Assembly: GCA_016208235.1 (NCBI GenBank)
Contig: JACQYN010000075.1
Location: forward strand, 1 to 38,872
DNA: 38,872 bases
Source: Deltaproteobacteria bacterium
Lineage (GTDB): Bacteria; Desulfobacterota; Desulfobaccia; Desulfobaccales; 0-14-0-80-60-11
Direction: 5' to 3'
The notes under the pieces: generated by a model
What the model saw: the letters and a program-made list of their open reading frames with translations, nothing else
Databases searched by the model: none
What the model was told of the DNA's origin: nothing
Made by a program: the position numbers and the translations under genes
Shown here: positions 16,286 through 25,319 of the stretch, one piece after another
Layout of the letters: every line of letters starts with the position of its first letter
How positions within the stretch are numbered: position 1 is the first letter of the stretch

Positions 16286-17287
16286 CTATCCCGGTCCCAT
16301 CTGCAACAGGCACCACTCCAGCCACAATCTAGGGTTGCCCATGCTGGTTTTCAATTGCCGGTCGGTTTGGTGCAGGCGCCGGAGGTGGGTCTGGAGGGTA
16401 GGAGTGGTAAAGCGGGCGGCTTGTTTGGCCAATTTCTTCACTATTCCGGGAGGAACTTCCAAGGCCCGGGCCAGGGCCTCCGGCGGGGCCCCGGCGGGGC
16501 TGTCCTTGAGGCGCAGGAGCAGGCGCAATTGCCGGGCCAACATCACCAAGATGCGGGCGGGCGGCTCCCCCAGGTCCAGGAGGTGGGCCAGGGCGGAGAG
16601 CCGCTTTTGTGCGCCCGACTCCCCCAGCGCATCCACCAGCGCGAAGATGTTGTAAGTGCGGCTGTGGCTGGCCAGTTGGCTCACCAGGTTGGGGGTCAGG
16701 GTCTTTTCCGGTCCCGCGAAAAGAGTCAGCTTTTCCAGTTCCGAAGCCAGTTCCGAGAGATTGTCCCCCACCATGTCCACCAGGCGCTGGGCCCCGGCCA
16801 GAGTCAGGGTTTTCCCCTGGGCCTGGGCCTCCCGGGTCAGCCACTGCTGCAATTCCCCTTCCTTTAGGTGAAAGAAACCCAGGGCCGCCTCCTCCTGCTG
16901 CAGGCGGCTCCAGACCGCATTTTTAGCCAGGTCCCGGGCCTTCAACCCCGGCGCCAGAAGCACCACCCGGGCCCGGGGCGCGGGGTGATCCAGATAATCG
17001 AGGACGGCTTTCAGGGGCTTAGCCGGGTAGGTCTCCACCCGCCGCAGCACCAGGAGCTGTCCGGCCCCCCACAGGGGGGTCATCCGGGCCTGGGCCAGAA
17101 ACTCCGGTAGTCCGATCTCCTGGGCCTCCAGAACCACCTTCACGGGGGCTTCGCCGTCAGGGCCGGTAAGCGCCTTACCCAAACGCTCCAGGGCCCGGAG
17201 CATAAGGAACTCTTCATCCCCATAAAACAGATAAAGGGGCTTGAGGGTGCTACGCTTGAGATGGCGTTCCAACAAGGGATGGGACAT
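16286..17287 (-). CDS. holA: DNA polymerase III delta subunit
   Basis: Clamp-loader subunit that opens the sliding clamp. KPLYLFYGDEEFLMLRALERL is abbreviated here to its core YLFYGDEEFL near the N terminus, the usual start of the family's modified AAA+ domain; the C-terminal half is helical and ends WLEWCLLQM. I chose ATG 17287 (333 residues, MSHPLLERHLKR). A longer frame starts at 17329, but its extra 14 residues are encoded by a GTAGGGTGGGC/GCCCACC palindrome that looks like an intergenic repeat. No strong ribosome site is seen for either. The order leuS-lptE-holA is common in the Desulfobacterota. Confidence 0.9.
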   Translation of the reverse strand: MSHPLLERHLKRSTLKPLYLFYGDEEFLMLRALERLGKALTGPDGEAPVKVVLEAQEIGLPEFLAQARMTPLWGAGQLLVLRRVETYPAKPLKAVLDYLDHPAPRARVVLLAPGLKARDLAKNAVWSRLQQEEAALGFFHLKEGELQQWLTREAQAQGKTLTLAGAQRLVDMVGDNLSELASELEKLTLFAGPEKTLTPNLVSQLASHSRTYNIFALVDALGESGAQKRLSALAHLLDLGEPPARILVMLARQLRLLLRLKDSPAGAPPEALARALEVPPGIVKKLAKQAARFTTPTLQTHLRRLHQTDRQLKTSMGNPRLWLEWCLLQMGPG

Positions 17288-17351
17288 GGGGAAGATTGTG
17301 TAGGGTGGGCATGGCCCACCAAAAATCATTGCTCTTATTGCTGCCAGCTGA

Positions 17352-17864
17352 CTAAATCACCAGCAGCACCTTATCCAAGACCCGTTGCGCCAGGGTGGCC
17401 GCGGCCCTTCTGATGCCCCGGTTCTTAAGGGTCTCCCCGATCTGGTAGTTGGGGTCCACCAGATAATCTTCCTGGATGACCGTGGTATCCTTCCACAAAA
17501 TCTTGCCGCTGTCCCGCCGCTTGAGGTTCAGGTCCACTTTGATGGTCACCCGTCTGACGGTAGAGCGCAAAATATTATTATAGGCCACAGAGCTGTTTTC
17601 CACAAAGGCTACTTTGCCTTCCAGCACCAGTTCGGCATCCTGAGGCTTGGTAGTGAGCCGCACGGCCTTGGTCTGGGAAAAGGCCTGGATCATGGCGTTG
17701 GCCATGACGGATTCGATCCCCACCTCGGTAGAGCGGTTGGCGAATAGGGGAATGGATAGGGAAGGAGCCGTCTCCTGGCGGTAAGGTTCCAGGCCCACGG
17801 GCCGGTAGCCGCAGCCCGCCAAGGCAATCATCAAAATTAGGGCAAGAATACGGCCCCAGGTCAC
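17352..17864 (-). CDS. lptE: LPS-assembly lipoprotein LptE
   Basis: Outer-membrane partner of LptD in moving lipopolysaccharide to the surface. A 170-residue protein with signal peptide and lipobox ALAGC (lipidated Cys18), followed by GYRPVG, which is typical. SLSIPLFANRSTEVGIE and the VRRVTIKVDL strand match the family fold. The start is GTG at 17864, with GAGGA six bases upstream on the minus strand. It begins 9 bp after the leuS stop, so it is in the leuS transcript. Its presence implies an LPS-bearing outer membrane. Confidence 0.9.
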   Translation of the reverse strand: MTWGRILALILMIALAGCGYRPVGLEPYRQETAPSLSIPLFANRSTEVGIESVMANAMIQAFSQTKAVRLTTKPQDAELVLEGKVAFVENSSVAYNNILRSTVRRVTIKVDLNLKRRDSGKILWKDTTVIQEDYLVDPNYQIGETLKNRGIRRAAATLAQRVLDKVLLVI

Positions 17865-17873
17865 GGCTTTTCC

Positions 17874-20360
17874 TCAAATAACAATGTTCACCAGCTTTCC
17901 CCGGGCCACCACCACCTTCTTGGGGGGCCGGCCCTGGAGCCATTTTTGTATTACCGGATCATTGAGGGCCGCATTTTCAATCTCCCGGTCCGACTGGCCG
18001 GCCGGGACCATCAGGCGGCTCCTCACCTTGCCGTTGATCTGAACGACCACCGTCCGGGCCGCTTCCACCAGGGCCTCGGCCTGGGCCTGGGGCCAGGGGG
18101 TAAGTTGCAAGGATGTATTATAACCCAAGGCTTCCCACAGTTCTTCAGTAATGTGGGGCACCATGGGATAAAGGAGCTTTAAAACGGCCTCCAGGGCCTC
18201 CCGGAAGACGGGCAGGGCTTTTTCCTCTTGGGAATGGTCCTCCACTCCCTGGTAAAAGGCGTTGATCAGCTCCATCACCGCGGCGATGGCGGTGTTGAAG
18301 TGGAAGCGGTCCTCGATATCCCCGGTCACCTTCTGGATGGTCTGGTGTACTTTGTGGCGAAACTCTCCCAGCCCGGCCGGGAGGTCGGCGCCGGTTCCCT
18401 GATAAGGCGCCGTTTCCTTGATGTCCGGCAGCAGGTTGTGGGCCAGGGTCCAGAGCCGGTGCAGGAAGCGGTGGCCCCCCATGACCCCCTGGTCGCTCCA
18501 TTCCAGGTCCCTTTCCGGGGGCGCGGCAAAGAGGAGGAAGAGCCGGGTGGTGTCCGTGCCGTAGGCCTGGATCAGTTCGTCTGGGTCCACCACGTTGCCC
18601 TTGGATTTGGCCATCTTGGCCCCGTCTTTGAGGACCATGCCCTGGGTGAGGAGCCGCTGGAAAGGCTCATCTATCTGGGCCAAACCCAGGTCCCGGAGGA
18701 CCTTGGTGAAGAAGCGGGCATAGAGCAGGTGCAACACCGCGTGCTCGATGCCGCCGATATATTGGTCCACGGGCAGCCAGTAATCCACCCGTTTTCGGTC
18801 AAGCACCCCTTCCCGGTAGTCGGCGCAGGCATAGCGCAGGAAATACCAGGAGGACTCCACAAAGGTGTCCATGGTGTCCACTTCCCGCCTGCCGGGGCCG
18901 CCGCAGGCCGGGCAGGGGACATCGGTGAAGGAAGGCAACTGGGCCAGGGGGGAGCCCCCCTCGCCGGAGAGGGACACATCCAGGGGCAGCTTCACCGGCA
19001 GGTCCTTGTCCGGCACCGGCGTCAGGCCGCATTTCTCGCAGTAAATGATGGGGATGGGCGCGCCCCAGTAACGCTGCCGGGAAATGAGCCAGTCCCGGAG
19101 GCGGAAGTGTACGGCCGGGCGGCCCCGGCCCGCCTCCTCCAGGAAAGCGGCGATGGCCTCCCGGGCCGGGGCGCTGGCCAGGCCGCTGAAGGAACCGGAG
19201 TCCTGGAGCACTCCCTCATCTTCATAGGCAGCCGTGAGGTCTTCGGCCCGGAGTTCCTCCCCCGGCGGCTGGATCACCACCTTGATGGGCAGGCCGTATT
19301 TTTGGGCGAATTCAAAGTCCCGTTGATCGTGGGCCGGCACCGCCATCACCGCGCCGGTGCCGTACTCCATGAGCACGAAATTGGCCACGTAGATGGGAAT
19401 CTCCCAGCCGGTCACCGGGTTCAAGCAATAGCGGCCGGTGAACACCCCTTCCTTGGTGATCTCCTCCAGGACGCCCCGGCTGCGGTCCTGGGCCCGCCAG
19501 TGCTCCACGAAGTCGCGCACCGCGGCTTCCTGGGGTGTGCCTTGGGCCAAGGCCAGGGCCAGGGGATGCTCCGGGGCCAGGCTCATGAAGGTGGCGCCCC
19601 AGAGGGTGTCCTGCCGGGTGGTGAACACCGTGAGGGGCTCGCCGCCGTCTTTCAAGGGGAAAAAGATTTCCGCGCCGGTGGACTTGCCGATCCAGTTCCG
19701 CTGCATGGTGAGGACCCGCTCCGGCCAGTGCGTAAGATTGTCCAGGTCGGCCAGCAATTCTTCGGCGTAGGCGGTGATCTTGAAGAACCATTGCTCCAGT
19801 TCCTTCAAAGACACCGGGGAATCGCAGCGCCAGCAGAGGCCGCCTTCCACCTGTTCGTTGGCCAACACGGTTTCGCAGCGGGGGCACCAGTTGACCGGGG
19901 CTTTTTTCTTATAAGCCAGGCCGCGCCGGAACATCTCGATGAAGACCAACTGTTCCCAGCGGTAGTAGTCCGGGTCGCAGGTGGCCAGCTCCCGGGGCCA
20001 GTCGTAGCTGTAGCCCAGTTCCTTAAGCTGCCCGCGCATGTACTCAATATTGTCATAAGTCCAGGAGGCCGGGTGCAGGCCCCGGGCCATAGCCGCGTTT
20101 TCTGCGGGCAGCCCGAACGCGTCCCAGCCCATGGGATGAAGCACGTTGAAGCCCCGCATCCTTTTATACCGGGCCACCACGTCGCCGATGGTGTAATTGC
20201 GCACGTGGCCCATGTGGATGCGCCCCGATGGATAGGGGAACATCTCCAGGACGTAGTATTTAGGCCGGGAGGGTTCCTCCGGGGCCTCAAAAAGCCGCCG
20301 CTCTTCCCAGATTTTCTGCCATTTCTCTTCCAGGCGGCGGGGTTCATAACGGGGTGGCAT
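17874..20360 (-). CDS. leuS: Leucyl-tRNA synthetase
   Basis: Class Ia synthetase, 828 residues, full length. The HIGH motif is [19 protein letters not shown] (near residue 42) and KMSKS appears as [10 protein letters not shown], a variant seen in many bacteria. The CP1 editing domain is present, including [12 protein letters not shown] (T-rich) and [15 protein letters not shown] with the editing Asp. [13 protein letters not shown]...CWRC looks like a zinc knuckle. The C-terminal anticodon and leucine-specific domains follow. It is first in the leuS-lptE-holA run. Long antisense open frames across it are composition shadows. Confidence 0.98.
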   Translation of the reverse strand: MPPRYEPRRLEEKWQKIWEERRLFEAPEEPSRPKYYVLEMFPYPSGRIHMGHVRNYTIGDVVARYKRMRGFNVLHPMGWDAFGLPAENAAMARGLHPASWTYDNIEYMRGQLKELGYSYDWPRELATCDPDYYRWEQLVFIEMFRRGLAYKKKAPVNWCPRCETVLANEQVEGGLCWRCDSPVSLKELEQWFFKITAYAEELLADLDNLTHWPERVLTMQRNWIGKSTGAEIFFPLKDGGEPLTVFTTRQDTLWGATFMSLAPEHPLALALAQGTPQEAAVRDFVEHWRAQDRSRGVLEEITKEGVFTGRYCLNPVTGWEIPIYVANFVLMEYGTGAVMAVPAHDQRDFEFAQKYGLPIKVVIQPPGEELRAEDLTAAYEDEGVLQDSGSFSGLASAPAREAIAAFLEEAGRGRPAVHFRLRDWLISRQRYWGAPIPIIYCEKCGLTPVPDKDLPVKLPLDVSLSGEGGSPLAQLPSFTDVPCPACGGPGRREVDTMDTFVESSWYFLRYACADYREGVLDRKRVDYWLPVDQYIGGIEHAVLHLLYARFFTKVLRDLGLAQIDEPFQRLLTQGMVLKDGAKMAKSKGNVVDPDELIQAYGTDTTRLFLLFAAPPERDLEWSDQGVMGGHRFLHRLWTLAHNLLPDIKETAPYQGTGADLPAGLGEFRHKVHQTIQKVTGDIEDRFHFNTAIAAVMELINAFYQGVEDHSQEEKALPVFREALEAVLKLLYPMVPHITEELWEALGYNTSLQLTPWPQAQAEALVEAARTVVVQINGKVRSRLMVPAGQSDREIENAALNDPVIQKWLQGRPPKKVVVARGKLVNIVI

Positions 20361-20736
20361 GCGGGACTCCGATATAAGTCGTCATTTTCTCAACGTTAAA
20401 ATTTAACATAGAATTTTCCTGGGATGCCAATGAATAATGGCAAAAATTCGGCACTCTCAGGCCTTCCCTCCCCTGCTATCGAACGCCCCAGGATCATCTT
20501 AACCAAGTTTTGAGGCCTTTTCTCCCTCCCCCTTGATGGGGGAGGGCTGGGGTGGGGGTGAAATCTTCTTGGGATTGTGCCCATTTATCCCCCTCCCCCC
20601 AGCCCCCTCCCACCAGGGGAGGGGGAGTTATGAGGAGCAATATTTCGCATAGCGTTTTCCGGGACCCCGTACAATGCCGTGTTAAGAAGATTATACACCT
20701 TGAATTTTCCTTACTTTCTGATAACTTTGCAATATT
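20361..20736. repeat. Intergenic region with G/C-rich inverted repeat
   Basis: This 376-bp divergent gap between leuS and the glycosyltransferase holds an inverted pair: CCCTCCCCCTTGATGGGGGA at about 20525-20544, with a GGGCTGGGGTGGGGG tail, facing CCCCCAGCCCCCTCCC and CAGGGGAGGGGGAG at about 20590-20630. The same element appears at 28283-28400 and, in part, at positions 1-28. The remaining AT-rich sequence (20640-20736) should hold a promoter, but I see no clear match. Confidence 0.7.
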
Positions 20737-21552
20737 GTGCCCCGGGTGAGCGTCATTATTCCCACTTACAACCGGGCCGCGCTGGTTAAGGAGGCGGTGG
20801 CCTCGGTGCTGGCTCAGACCTACCGGGATTTTGAGCTTCTGGTGGTGGACGATGGCTCTACGGACGGGACCCCGGAGGCCCTGGCCGCATTTGGCGAGGA
20901 AATCCGGGTGCTGCCCCGGCCAGGCCGGGGGGGCGTCTCCGCAGCCCGAAATGCCGGGATGGCCGCGGCCCAAGGCGAGTGGCTGGCCTTCCTGGACTCC
21001 GACGACCTCTGGCTGCCGGAGAAACTGGCCCGGCAGATGGCCTTTATGGAGGCCCATCCCCAGCTTCTCCTCAGCCAGACCGAAGAAATCTGGGTGCGCC
21101 GGCGCGTGCGGGTGAATCCACCCCGGACCCATAGAAAAGAAGGGGGCCGCATTTTTCTGCGTTCCCTGGAGCGCTGCCTGGTGAGCCCGTCGGCGGTGGT
21201 TTTGCACCGGCGGCTCTTTGACGACCACGGCGGCTTTGACGAAGATCTCCCTGCGGCCGAGGACTATGACCTCTGGCTGCGACTGGGTTGGCGCTACGAA
21301 GTGGGGCTCCTGCCGGAGCCCCTGATCATCAAGCGGGGCGGCCATGCGGACCAGCTTTCCCGGCAATGGGGCCTGGACCGCTGGCGCATCCAGGCATTAC
21401 AAAAACTCTTGGCCGAGCCGGACCTGCCGGAGCCTTACCGCCAGGCGGCCCGCCGCACCCTGGCGGCCAAATGCGCGGTCTACGCCCAGGGCTGCGAGAA
21501 GCGGGGGAAAGTCGCAGAAGCCCGGTATTATCGGCTCATGGGCGCAAGCTAG
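20737..21552 (+). CDS. Family 2 glycosyltransferase
   Basis: Inverting glycosyltransferase of the GT-A fold, 271 residues. VSVIIPTYNRAALVKEAVAS binds the nucleotide sugar (cut here to its first strand), VDDGSTDGT follows near residue 35, and DSDDLWLPEKL carries the metal-binding DxD near residue 88. EDYDLWLRLGWRY near residue 180 is the usual acceptor-side ED motif. Substrate is unknown; an LPS or surface-glycan role would fit. The GTG at 20737 has no clear ribosome site; a second GTG nine bases later is possible. It is a lone gene on this strand, upstream of the nitroreductase by 45 bp. Confidence 0.9.
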   Translation: MPRVSVIIPTYNRAALVKEAVASVLAQTYRDFELLVVDDGSTDGTPEALAAFGEEIRVLPRPGRGGVSAARNAGMAAAQGEWLAFLDSDDLWLPEKLARQMAFMEAHPQLLLSQTEEIWVRRRVRVNPPRTHRKEGGRIFLRSLERCLVSPSAVVLHRRLFDDHGGFDEDLPAAEDYDLWLRLGWRYEVGLLPEPLIIKRGGHADQLSRQWGLDRWRIQALQKLLAEPDLPEPYRQAARRTLAAKCAVYAQGCEKRGKVAEARYYRLMGAS

Positions 21553-21597
21553 ACCCTGGCGGGCAGTGCCCGCCTTACATCTACTGGAGGAGGGACT

Positions 21598-22170
21598 ATG
21601 GACCTATACGAAGCCATCCATAACCGCCGCAGCCACCGCCTGTACAAGCCTGAGATCCCGTCCAGAGAAGCCCTGGAGCGGGTCATCGACGCCGGGCTTT
21701 GGGCCCCCTCCGGCACCAACGCCCAGGCCTGGGAGATCACGGTCATGGCCGGAAAGGCAAAGGATGAATTCGTGGAACTGGCCAGCGGGGCCATCCCTTT
21801 TATGGAACCCATCCTGGAAAAGGCCGGGCTTCCGGAGAAAGGCCGGCAAATGGTCAGGGGTTTTTTTAAGAACCTGGGGGGCGCGCCGGTGGTCATCGCG
21901 GTGACCATCTACAAAGCCCCGGACCAGGAAATGCAGATGGCCAACATTCAAAGCGGCGCCGCGCTGATGCAGAACCTCCTCCTTGCGGCCCACGCCGAGG
22001 GCCTGGGCACTTGCTGGATGACGGGCGTGCTCTTTGTGGAAAAACAACTCCTGGACTATCTGGGCAAACCCGACCAGCAACTCCTGGCCATCACCCCCAT
22101 CGGCTACTCCGCCAAAGAGCCGCCGGTGCCCCCCCGCAAAGAACGGGAAGTGCGCTGGCTGGGGTTTTGA
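21598..22170 (+). CDS. Nitroreductase-family flavoprotein
   Basis: 190 residues. YEAIHNRRSHRLYKPEIPS is the standard FMN phosphate-binding start of the family (RRS at residues 8-10), followed by LWAPSGTNAQAWE, SGAALMQNLLLAAHAEGLGTCWM (listed by its core QNLLLAAHAEGLGTCWM) and GYSAKEPPVPPRK at the end. Such proteins reduce nitro compounds, quinones or other substrates with NAD(P)H; the natural substrate cannot be told. GGAGGAGG just upstream of ATG 21598 is a strong ribosome site. It ends in a (TTCAGC)n heptamer array before selD. Confidence 0.92.
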   Translation: MDLYEAIHNRRSHRLYKPEIPSREALERVIDAGLWAPSGTNAQAWEITVMAGKAKDEFVELASGAIPFMEPILEKAGLPEKGRQMVRGFFKNLGGAPVVIAVTIYKAPDQEMQMANIQSGAALMQNLLLAAHAEGLGTCWMTGVLFVEKQLLDYLGKPDQQLLAITPIGYSAKEPPVPPRKEREVRWLGF

Positions 22171-22174
22171 AAGA

Positions 22175-22349
22175 AGCTTTCAGCTTTCAGCGGTCAGCTT
22201 TCAGCTAAAGAAAAATAGGGTGCTGACTGTTGATTACTTTGCGGGTTAATGACACAGCAGTTAGTAGTCTGTTTCCGGCAATGACCTGGATGGTTGACTA
22301 CGGTTTCCAAATGTTTCTTTTTAGCTGACAGCTGACAGCTGAAAGCTTT
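22175..22349. repeat. Inverted pair of (TCAGCTT)n heptamer arrays
   Basis: Four to five units at 22175-22206 (CTTTCAGCTTTCAGCGGTCA core) face inverted units at 22323-22349 (AGCTGACAGCTGACAGCTGA core). The 7-bp period is exact. They bracket the gap between the nitroreductase gene and selD; the sequence between shows no gene. Confidence 0.8.
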
Positions 22350-22365
22350 AAAACGAGAGGCTAAA

Positions 22366-23418
22366 TTGGCAGAGAAGAGACAACTTCCCCTGGTAGAACA
22401 GGTCCGGGCCGCGGGCTGAGCGTCCAAGATACCTCCAGGGGTCCTGGAGGAGGTTTTGTGCAGCCTGGCTTTTAAGCCGCATCCCGATCTCCTGGTGGGA
22501 TTGGAGGCTGCGGACGACGCCGGGGTGTTTCGTATTACCCCGGAGATCGCCCTCATCCAGACGGTGGATTTTTTTACCCCCATCGTCAATGATCCCTACC
22601 GGTTCGGGCAGATCGCCGCGGCCAACGCCCTGAGCGACGTTTACGCCATGGGGGGGCGGCCCCTGACCGCGCTGAATATCGCCTGCTTTCCCTTGCAGAC
22701 CACGCCTGCGGAGGTCCTGAAGGAGATCCTCCGGGGGGGCATGGACAAGGTGCACGAAGCCGGGGCCCTGCTGGTGGGCGGCCACAGCGTGGAGGACCCG
22801 GAGCTGAAGTACGGCCTGGCGGTGACCGGTATCGTGCATCCCGACCGGATTCTCACCAAGGCGGGGGCCCAAAGGGGGGACCTGCTGGTGCTCACCAAGC
22901 CCCTGGGCACGGGCATCATCGCCACCGCTTTAAAAGGCCGCCTGGCCTCCAAAGAAGCGGAAGAGGCCGCGATTCGGCTCATGAGCGAGCTCAACCGCAC
23001 GGCCGCGGAGGCCTTGGAGGGCCTGGAAGTGCACGCGGTCACCGACATCACCGGGTTCGGGCTCCTGGGCCACGGCCTGGAGATGGCCACGGCCAGCAAG
23101 GTGGAACTCACCATTTATGCAGGCCGGGTGCCGGTTCTCTCCTGGGCCCGGGAATACGCGAACATGGGGTTGGTGCCCGCGGGCAGCCACGCCAACCGGC
23201 GCTTCTGCGAGAAGCACCTGGAGATTGACCCCCGGGTGGCCCAGGTGGAGGTGGATCTCTTGAGCGACGCCCAGACCTCGGGAGGGCTGTTTGTCGCCAT
23301 CGCCCCTCAACATGGGGAACAACTCCTGTCCCGTCTCCATGACAAAGGCGTTATAGACGCCGCTATCGTCGGCGAAGTGACGGATACGGGCGCGGGAAAA
23401 ATTAAAATGAAACCTTGA
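22366..23418 (+). CDS. selD: Selenophosphate synthase, selenocysteine-containing
   Basis: Makes selenophosphate from selenide and ATP, the selenium donor for selenocysteine. The frame is open from TTG 22366 except for one TGA at 22417-22419, which falls at the family's active-site Cys/Sec: AAG-U-ASKIPPG gives Sec18 and Lys21, matching Cys17 and Lys20 of E. coli SelD. GAGAGG five bases before TTG is a good ribosome site. Downstream, DDAGVF, TVDFFTPIVNDP and ANALSDVYAMGG (ATP/metal) and GGHSVEDPELKYG are standard. With Sec the protein has 350 residues, the normal length; starting after the TGA would remove the catalytic pair. A SECIS-like hairpin follows the TGA. Confidence 0.93.
22417..22450 (+). 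promoter_or_regulatory. Sec codon TGA with SECIS-like hairpin
   Basis: TGA at 22417-22419 is followed after 12 bases by a perfect 8-bp stem, CCTCCAGG (22432-22439) and CCTGGAGG (22443-22450), with loop GGT. The apical loop lies 20 bases from the TGA and starts with GG. This fits the general bacterial SECIS pattern of a short stem with a G early in the loop, within about 16-37 bases of the codon, bound by SelB. Confidence 0.85.
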
Positions 23419-23430
23419 AAGGGGGAAAGG

Positions 23431-23489
23431 GCTTTCAGCTTTTTGCTTTCAGCTGTCAGCAATCAGCTGAAAGCTGACCGCTGACAGCT
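23431..23489. repeat. (CTTTCAG)n heptamer foldback before tyrS
   Basis: Direct units (GCTTTCAGCT, GCTTTCAGCTGTCAGC) at 23431-23460 are followed at once by inverted ones (CAGCTGAAAGCTGACCGCTG core) to 23489. It belongs to the same class as the arrays around selD and could form a self-contained hairpin between selD and tyrS. Confidence 0.8.
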
Positions 23490-23525
23490 CCCTCTCTTCA
23501 CCTCTCTGCCCAAACAACAGTGATA

Positions 23526-24758
23526 ATGGAGAACAATGTGAAGTCGGTATCGGAGCAAATGGCCCTGATCAAGCAGGGTTGTCACGAAATTATCCGGGAA
23601 GAGGAGTTGAAAGAGCGACTGGAAAAGGCCATCGTTTCAGGTAAGCCTTTGCGGGTGAAAGCCGGGTTCGACCCTACGGCCCCGGACCTGCACCTGGGGC
23701 ACACGGTGCTCATCCAAAAACTCAAGCATTTCCAGGACCTGGGCCACCAGGTGATCTTTCTCATCGGCGATTTCACCGGCTTGATCGGCGACCCCTCCGG
23801 CAAAAGCGAAACCCGGCCTCCCCTGACCGAAGAAGAAGTGAAGGCCAACGCCGCCACTTACGAACGCCAGATTTTTAAAATCCTGGATCCGGAAAAGACG
23901 GTCATCGATTTCAACAGCCGCTGGATGAAGCCCATGGCCGCCCAGGACCTCATCCGCCTGGCGGCCCGCCACACGGTGGCCCGCATGCTGGAGCGGGAAG
24001 ATTTCCATAAGCGCTACACCTCCCAGACGCCCATCAGCATCCATGAATTCCTCTATCCCTTGATCCAGGGCTATGATTCCGTGGCTTTGCAGGCGGACGT
24101 GGAACTGGGGGGCACGGACCAGAAGTTCAATCTCCTGGTGGGCCGGGACCTGCAGCGGGAATACGGCCAGGTTCCCCAAGTGGTGCTCACCATGCCGCTG
24201 TTGGAAGGGTTGGACGGCGTGCAGAAGATGAGTAAATCCCTGGGGAACTACGTGGGCATTGACGAGCCTGCCGGCGCGATGTTCGGGAAGATCATGTCCG
24301 TCTCCGATACCCTGATGCTGCGATATTATGAATTATTGACCGACATCACCCCGGAGGCTCTATCCCGGCTCCGGGAGGACGTGGCCTCCGGGGCCAAACA
24401 CCCCCGGCAGGTCAAGGAAGAGCTGGCGGTGGAGTTGGTGGCCCGTTACCATGGCCGGAGCGCGGCGGAGCAGGCGGCCCAGGAGTTTGCCCACATCTTC
24501 CGGGAGAAGGGCCTGCCGGAGGAGATTGAGGAGGTGACTCTGAAGGTGGAAGGACCGAAGCTGTGGCTGCCCAAGGTCCTCGTGGAGGCGGGCCTGTCGC
24601 CCAGCACCTCCGAGGCCCGGCGTTTGATCAGCCAGGGTGGGGTGCATCTGGATGGGGAGAAGGTAACTGACGCAAATCTGGAAATCCCGGCCGGTAAGAC
24701 ATATCTCTTGAAGGCAGGAAAGAGGCGGTTCAAGCGGGCGACTTTGGTGACCCGGTAA
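23526..24758 (+). CDS. tyrS: Tyrosyl-tRNA synthetase
   Basis: Class Ic synthetase, 410 residues from ATG 23526; a GTG at 23520 is an alternative. [19 protein letters not shown] (HIGH = HLGH), [19 protein letters not shown] and [12 protein letters not shown] (near residue 235) are clear. The insertion between these and the C-terminal S4 RNA-binding domain ([20 protein letters not shown]) is of the TyrZ-like long type, in which [15 protein letters not shown] is typical. No ribosome site is strong. The gene stands alone after the heptamer foldback. Confidence 0.97.
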   Translation: MENNVKSVSEQMALIKQGCHEIIREEELKERLEKAIVSGKPLRVKAGFDPTAPDLHLGHTVLIQKLKHFQDLGHQVIFLIGDFTGLIGDPSGKSETRPPLTEEEVKANAATYERQIFKILDPEKTVIDFNSRWMKPMAAQDLIRLAARHTVARMLEREDFHKRYTSQTPISIHEFLYPLIQGYDSVALQADVELGGTDQKFNLLVGRDLQREYGQVPQVVLTMPLLEGLDGVQKMSKSLGNYVGIDEPAGAMFGKIMSVSDTLMLRYYELLTDITPEALSRLREDVASGAKHPRQVKEELAVELVARYHGRSAAEQAAQEFAHIFREKGLPEEIEEVTLKVEGPKLWLPKVLVEAGLSPSTSEARRLISQGGVHLDGEKVTDANLEIPAGKTYLLKAGKRRFKRATLVTR

Positions 24759-24953
24759 GGATCTGATTAAGCAAAGGGCTTTATGGTATAAGAACCAACC
24801 CGTTATTTTTTCTGCAACAGGCAAATAAGCCTGCACCGGCACAGCCCAGACGCCTGCCACCAGGTTTTTAAGCTTAGATGAACTCTTCCAGCTGGTGGGT
24901 CGGGCTGCCAAGGCCCGGCCCACTGGCCATTTTATTTCCCAACAAGGGATTTA

Positions 24954-25078
24954 ATACCAAGTTGCCGTCAAAGGACTATAAATGTTTGTTGTAGGGGCGC
25001 ACCCATGTGTGCGCCCACCCCACGGGCGGACACGCGGGTCCGCCCCTACAAAAAATCTCTTTGACGGCAACTTGGTAT
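24954..25078. mobile_element. 125-bp MITE-like element with 20-bp terminal inverted repeats
   Basis: ATACCAAGTTGCCGTCAAAG (24954-24973) and its perfect reverse complement (25059-25078) bound the element. If the ends are taken as TACC/GGTA, a TAA flanks both sides and may be a 3-bp target duplication. It carries no coding capacity and its centre is copy 2 of the double-hairpin repeat. It lies in the 561-bp gap between tyrS and the Tim44-like gene; the rest of that gap (24759-24953, 25079-25319) shows nothing else that I can name. Confidence 0.8.
24990..25050. repeat. Double-hairpin (BIME-like) repeat, copy 2
   Basis: Arms at 24990-25016 and 25024-25050, ends TGTAGGGGCG and CGCCCCTACA as in copy 1 (13599-13660). 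Here the first hairpin is GGGCGCAC-CCATGT-GTGCGCCC and the second GGGCGGAC-ACGCGG-GTCCGCCC, the reverse order to copy 1. It sits inside the TIR element at 24954-25078. Confidence 0.85.
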
Positions 25079-25319
25079 AAGAAGGGGGATTGATGGGGGA
25101 GGATAAGGCCCCAATCCCCTTTATTTCCTACCCCAGTCCCCCTCTTTTTTAAGTGTAAGTGCCTGAAAGCCGATAATACTGATAAGTAATATTGGGTGAG
25201 CAGAAGACTTGGGAGAAGAGCCCAAGAGCCGGGAGCCCCTGGGATCTTCTGGCCGGGTCTCCACGAATTATTTCTAGATCGTCGCAGGATAGGGAATGGC
25301 CATGCCTGGGGAAGGCGTG

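Noticed and set aside
17288-17329. A longer N terminus for holA
   Set aside because: The extra codons come from a palindromic repeat and add residues not seen in the family.
18228-20399. A 723-codon open frame antisense to leuS
   Set aside because: It is a GC-rich shadow of leuS with no domain likeness; similar long antisense frames cover argG, argH, alaS and others.
22456-23418. selD starting after the TGA
   Set aside because: It would lack the catalytic Sec/Lys pair, and the upstream frame has family residues and a ribosome site.
24759-24953. A riboswitch or RNA gene after tyrS
   Set aside because: No known RNA motif or stable conserved fold could be recognised, and no tRNA-like arms were found.
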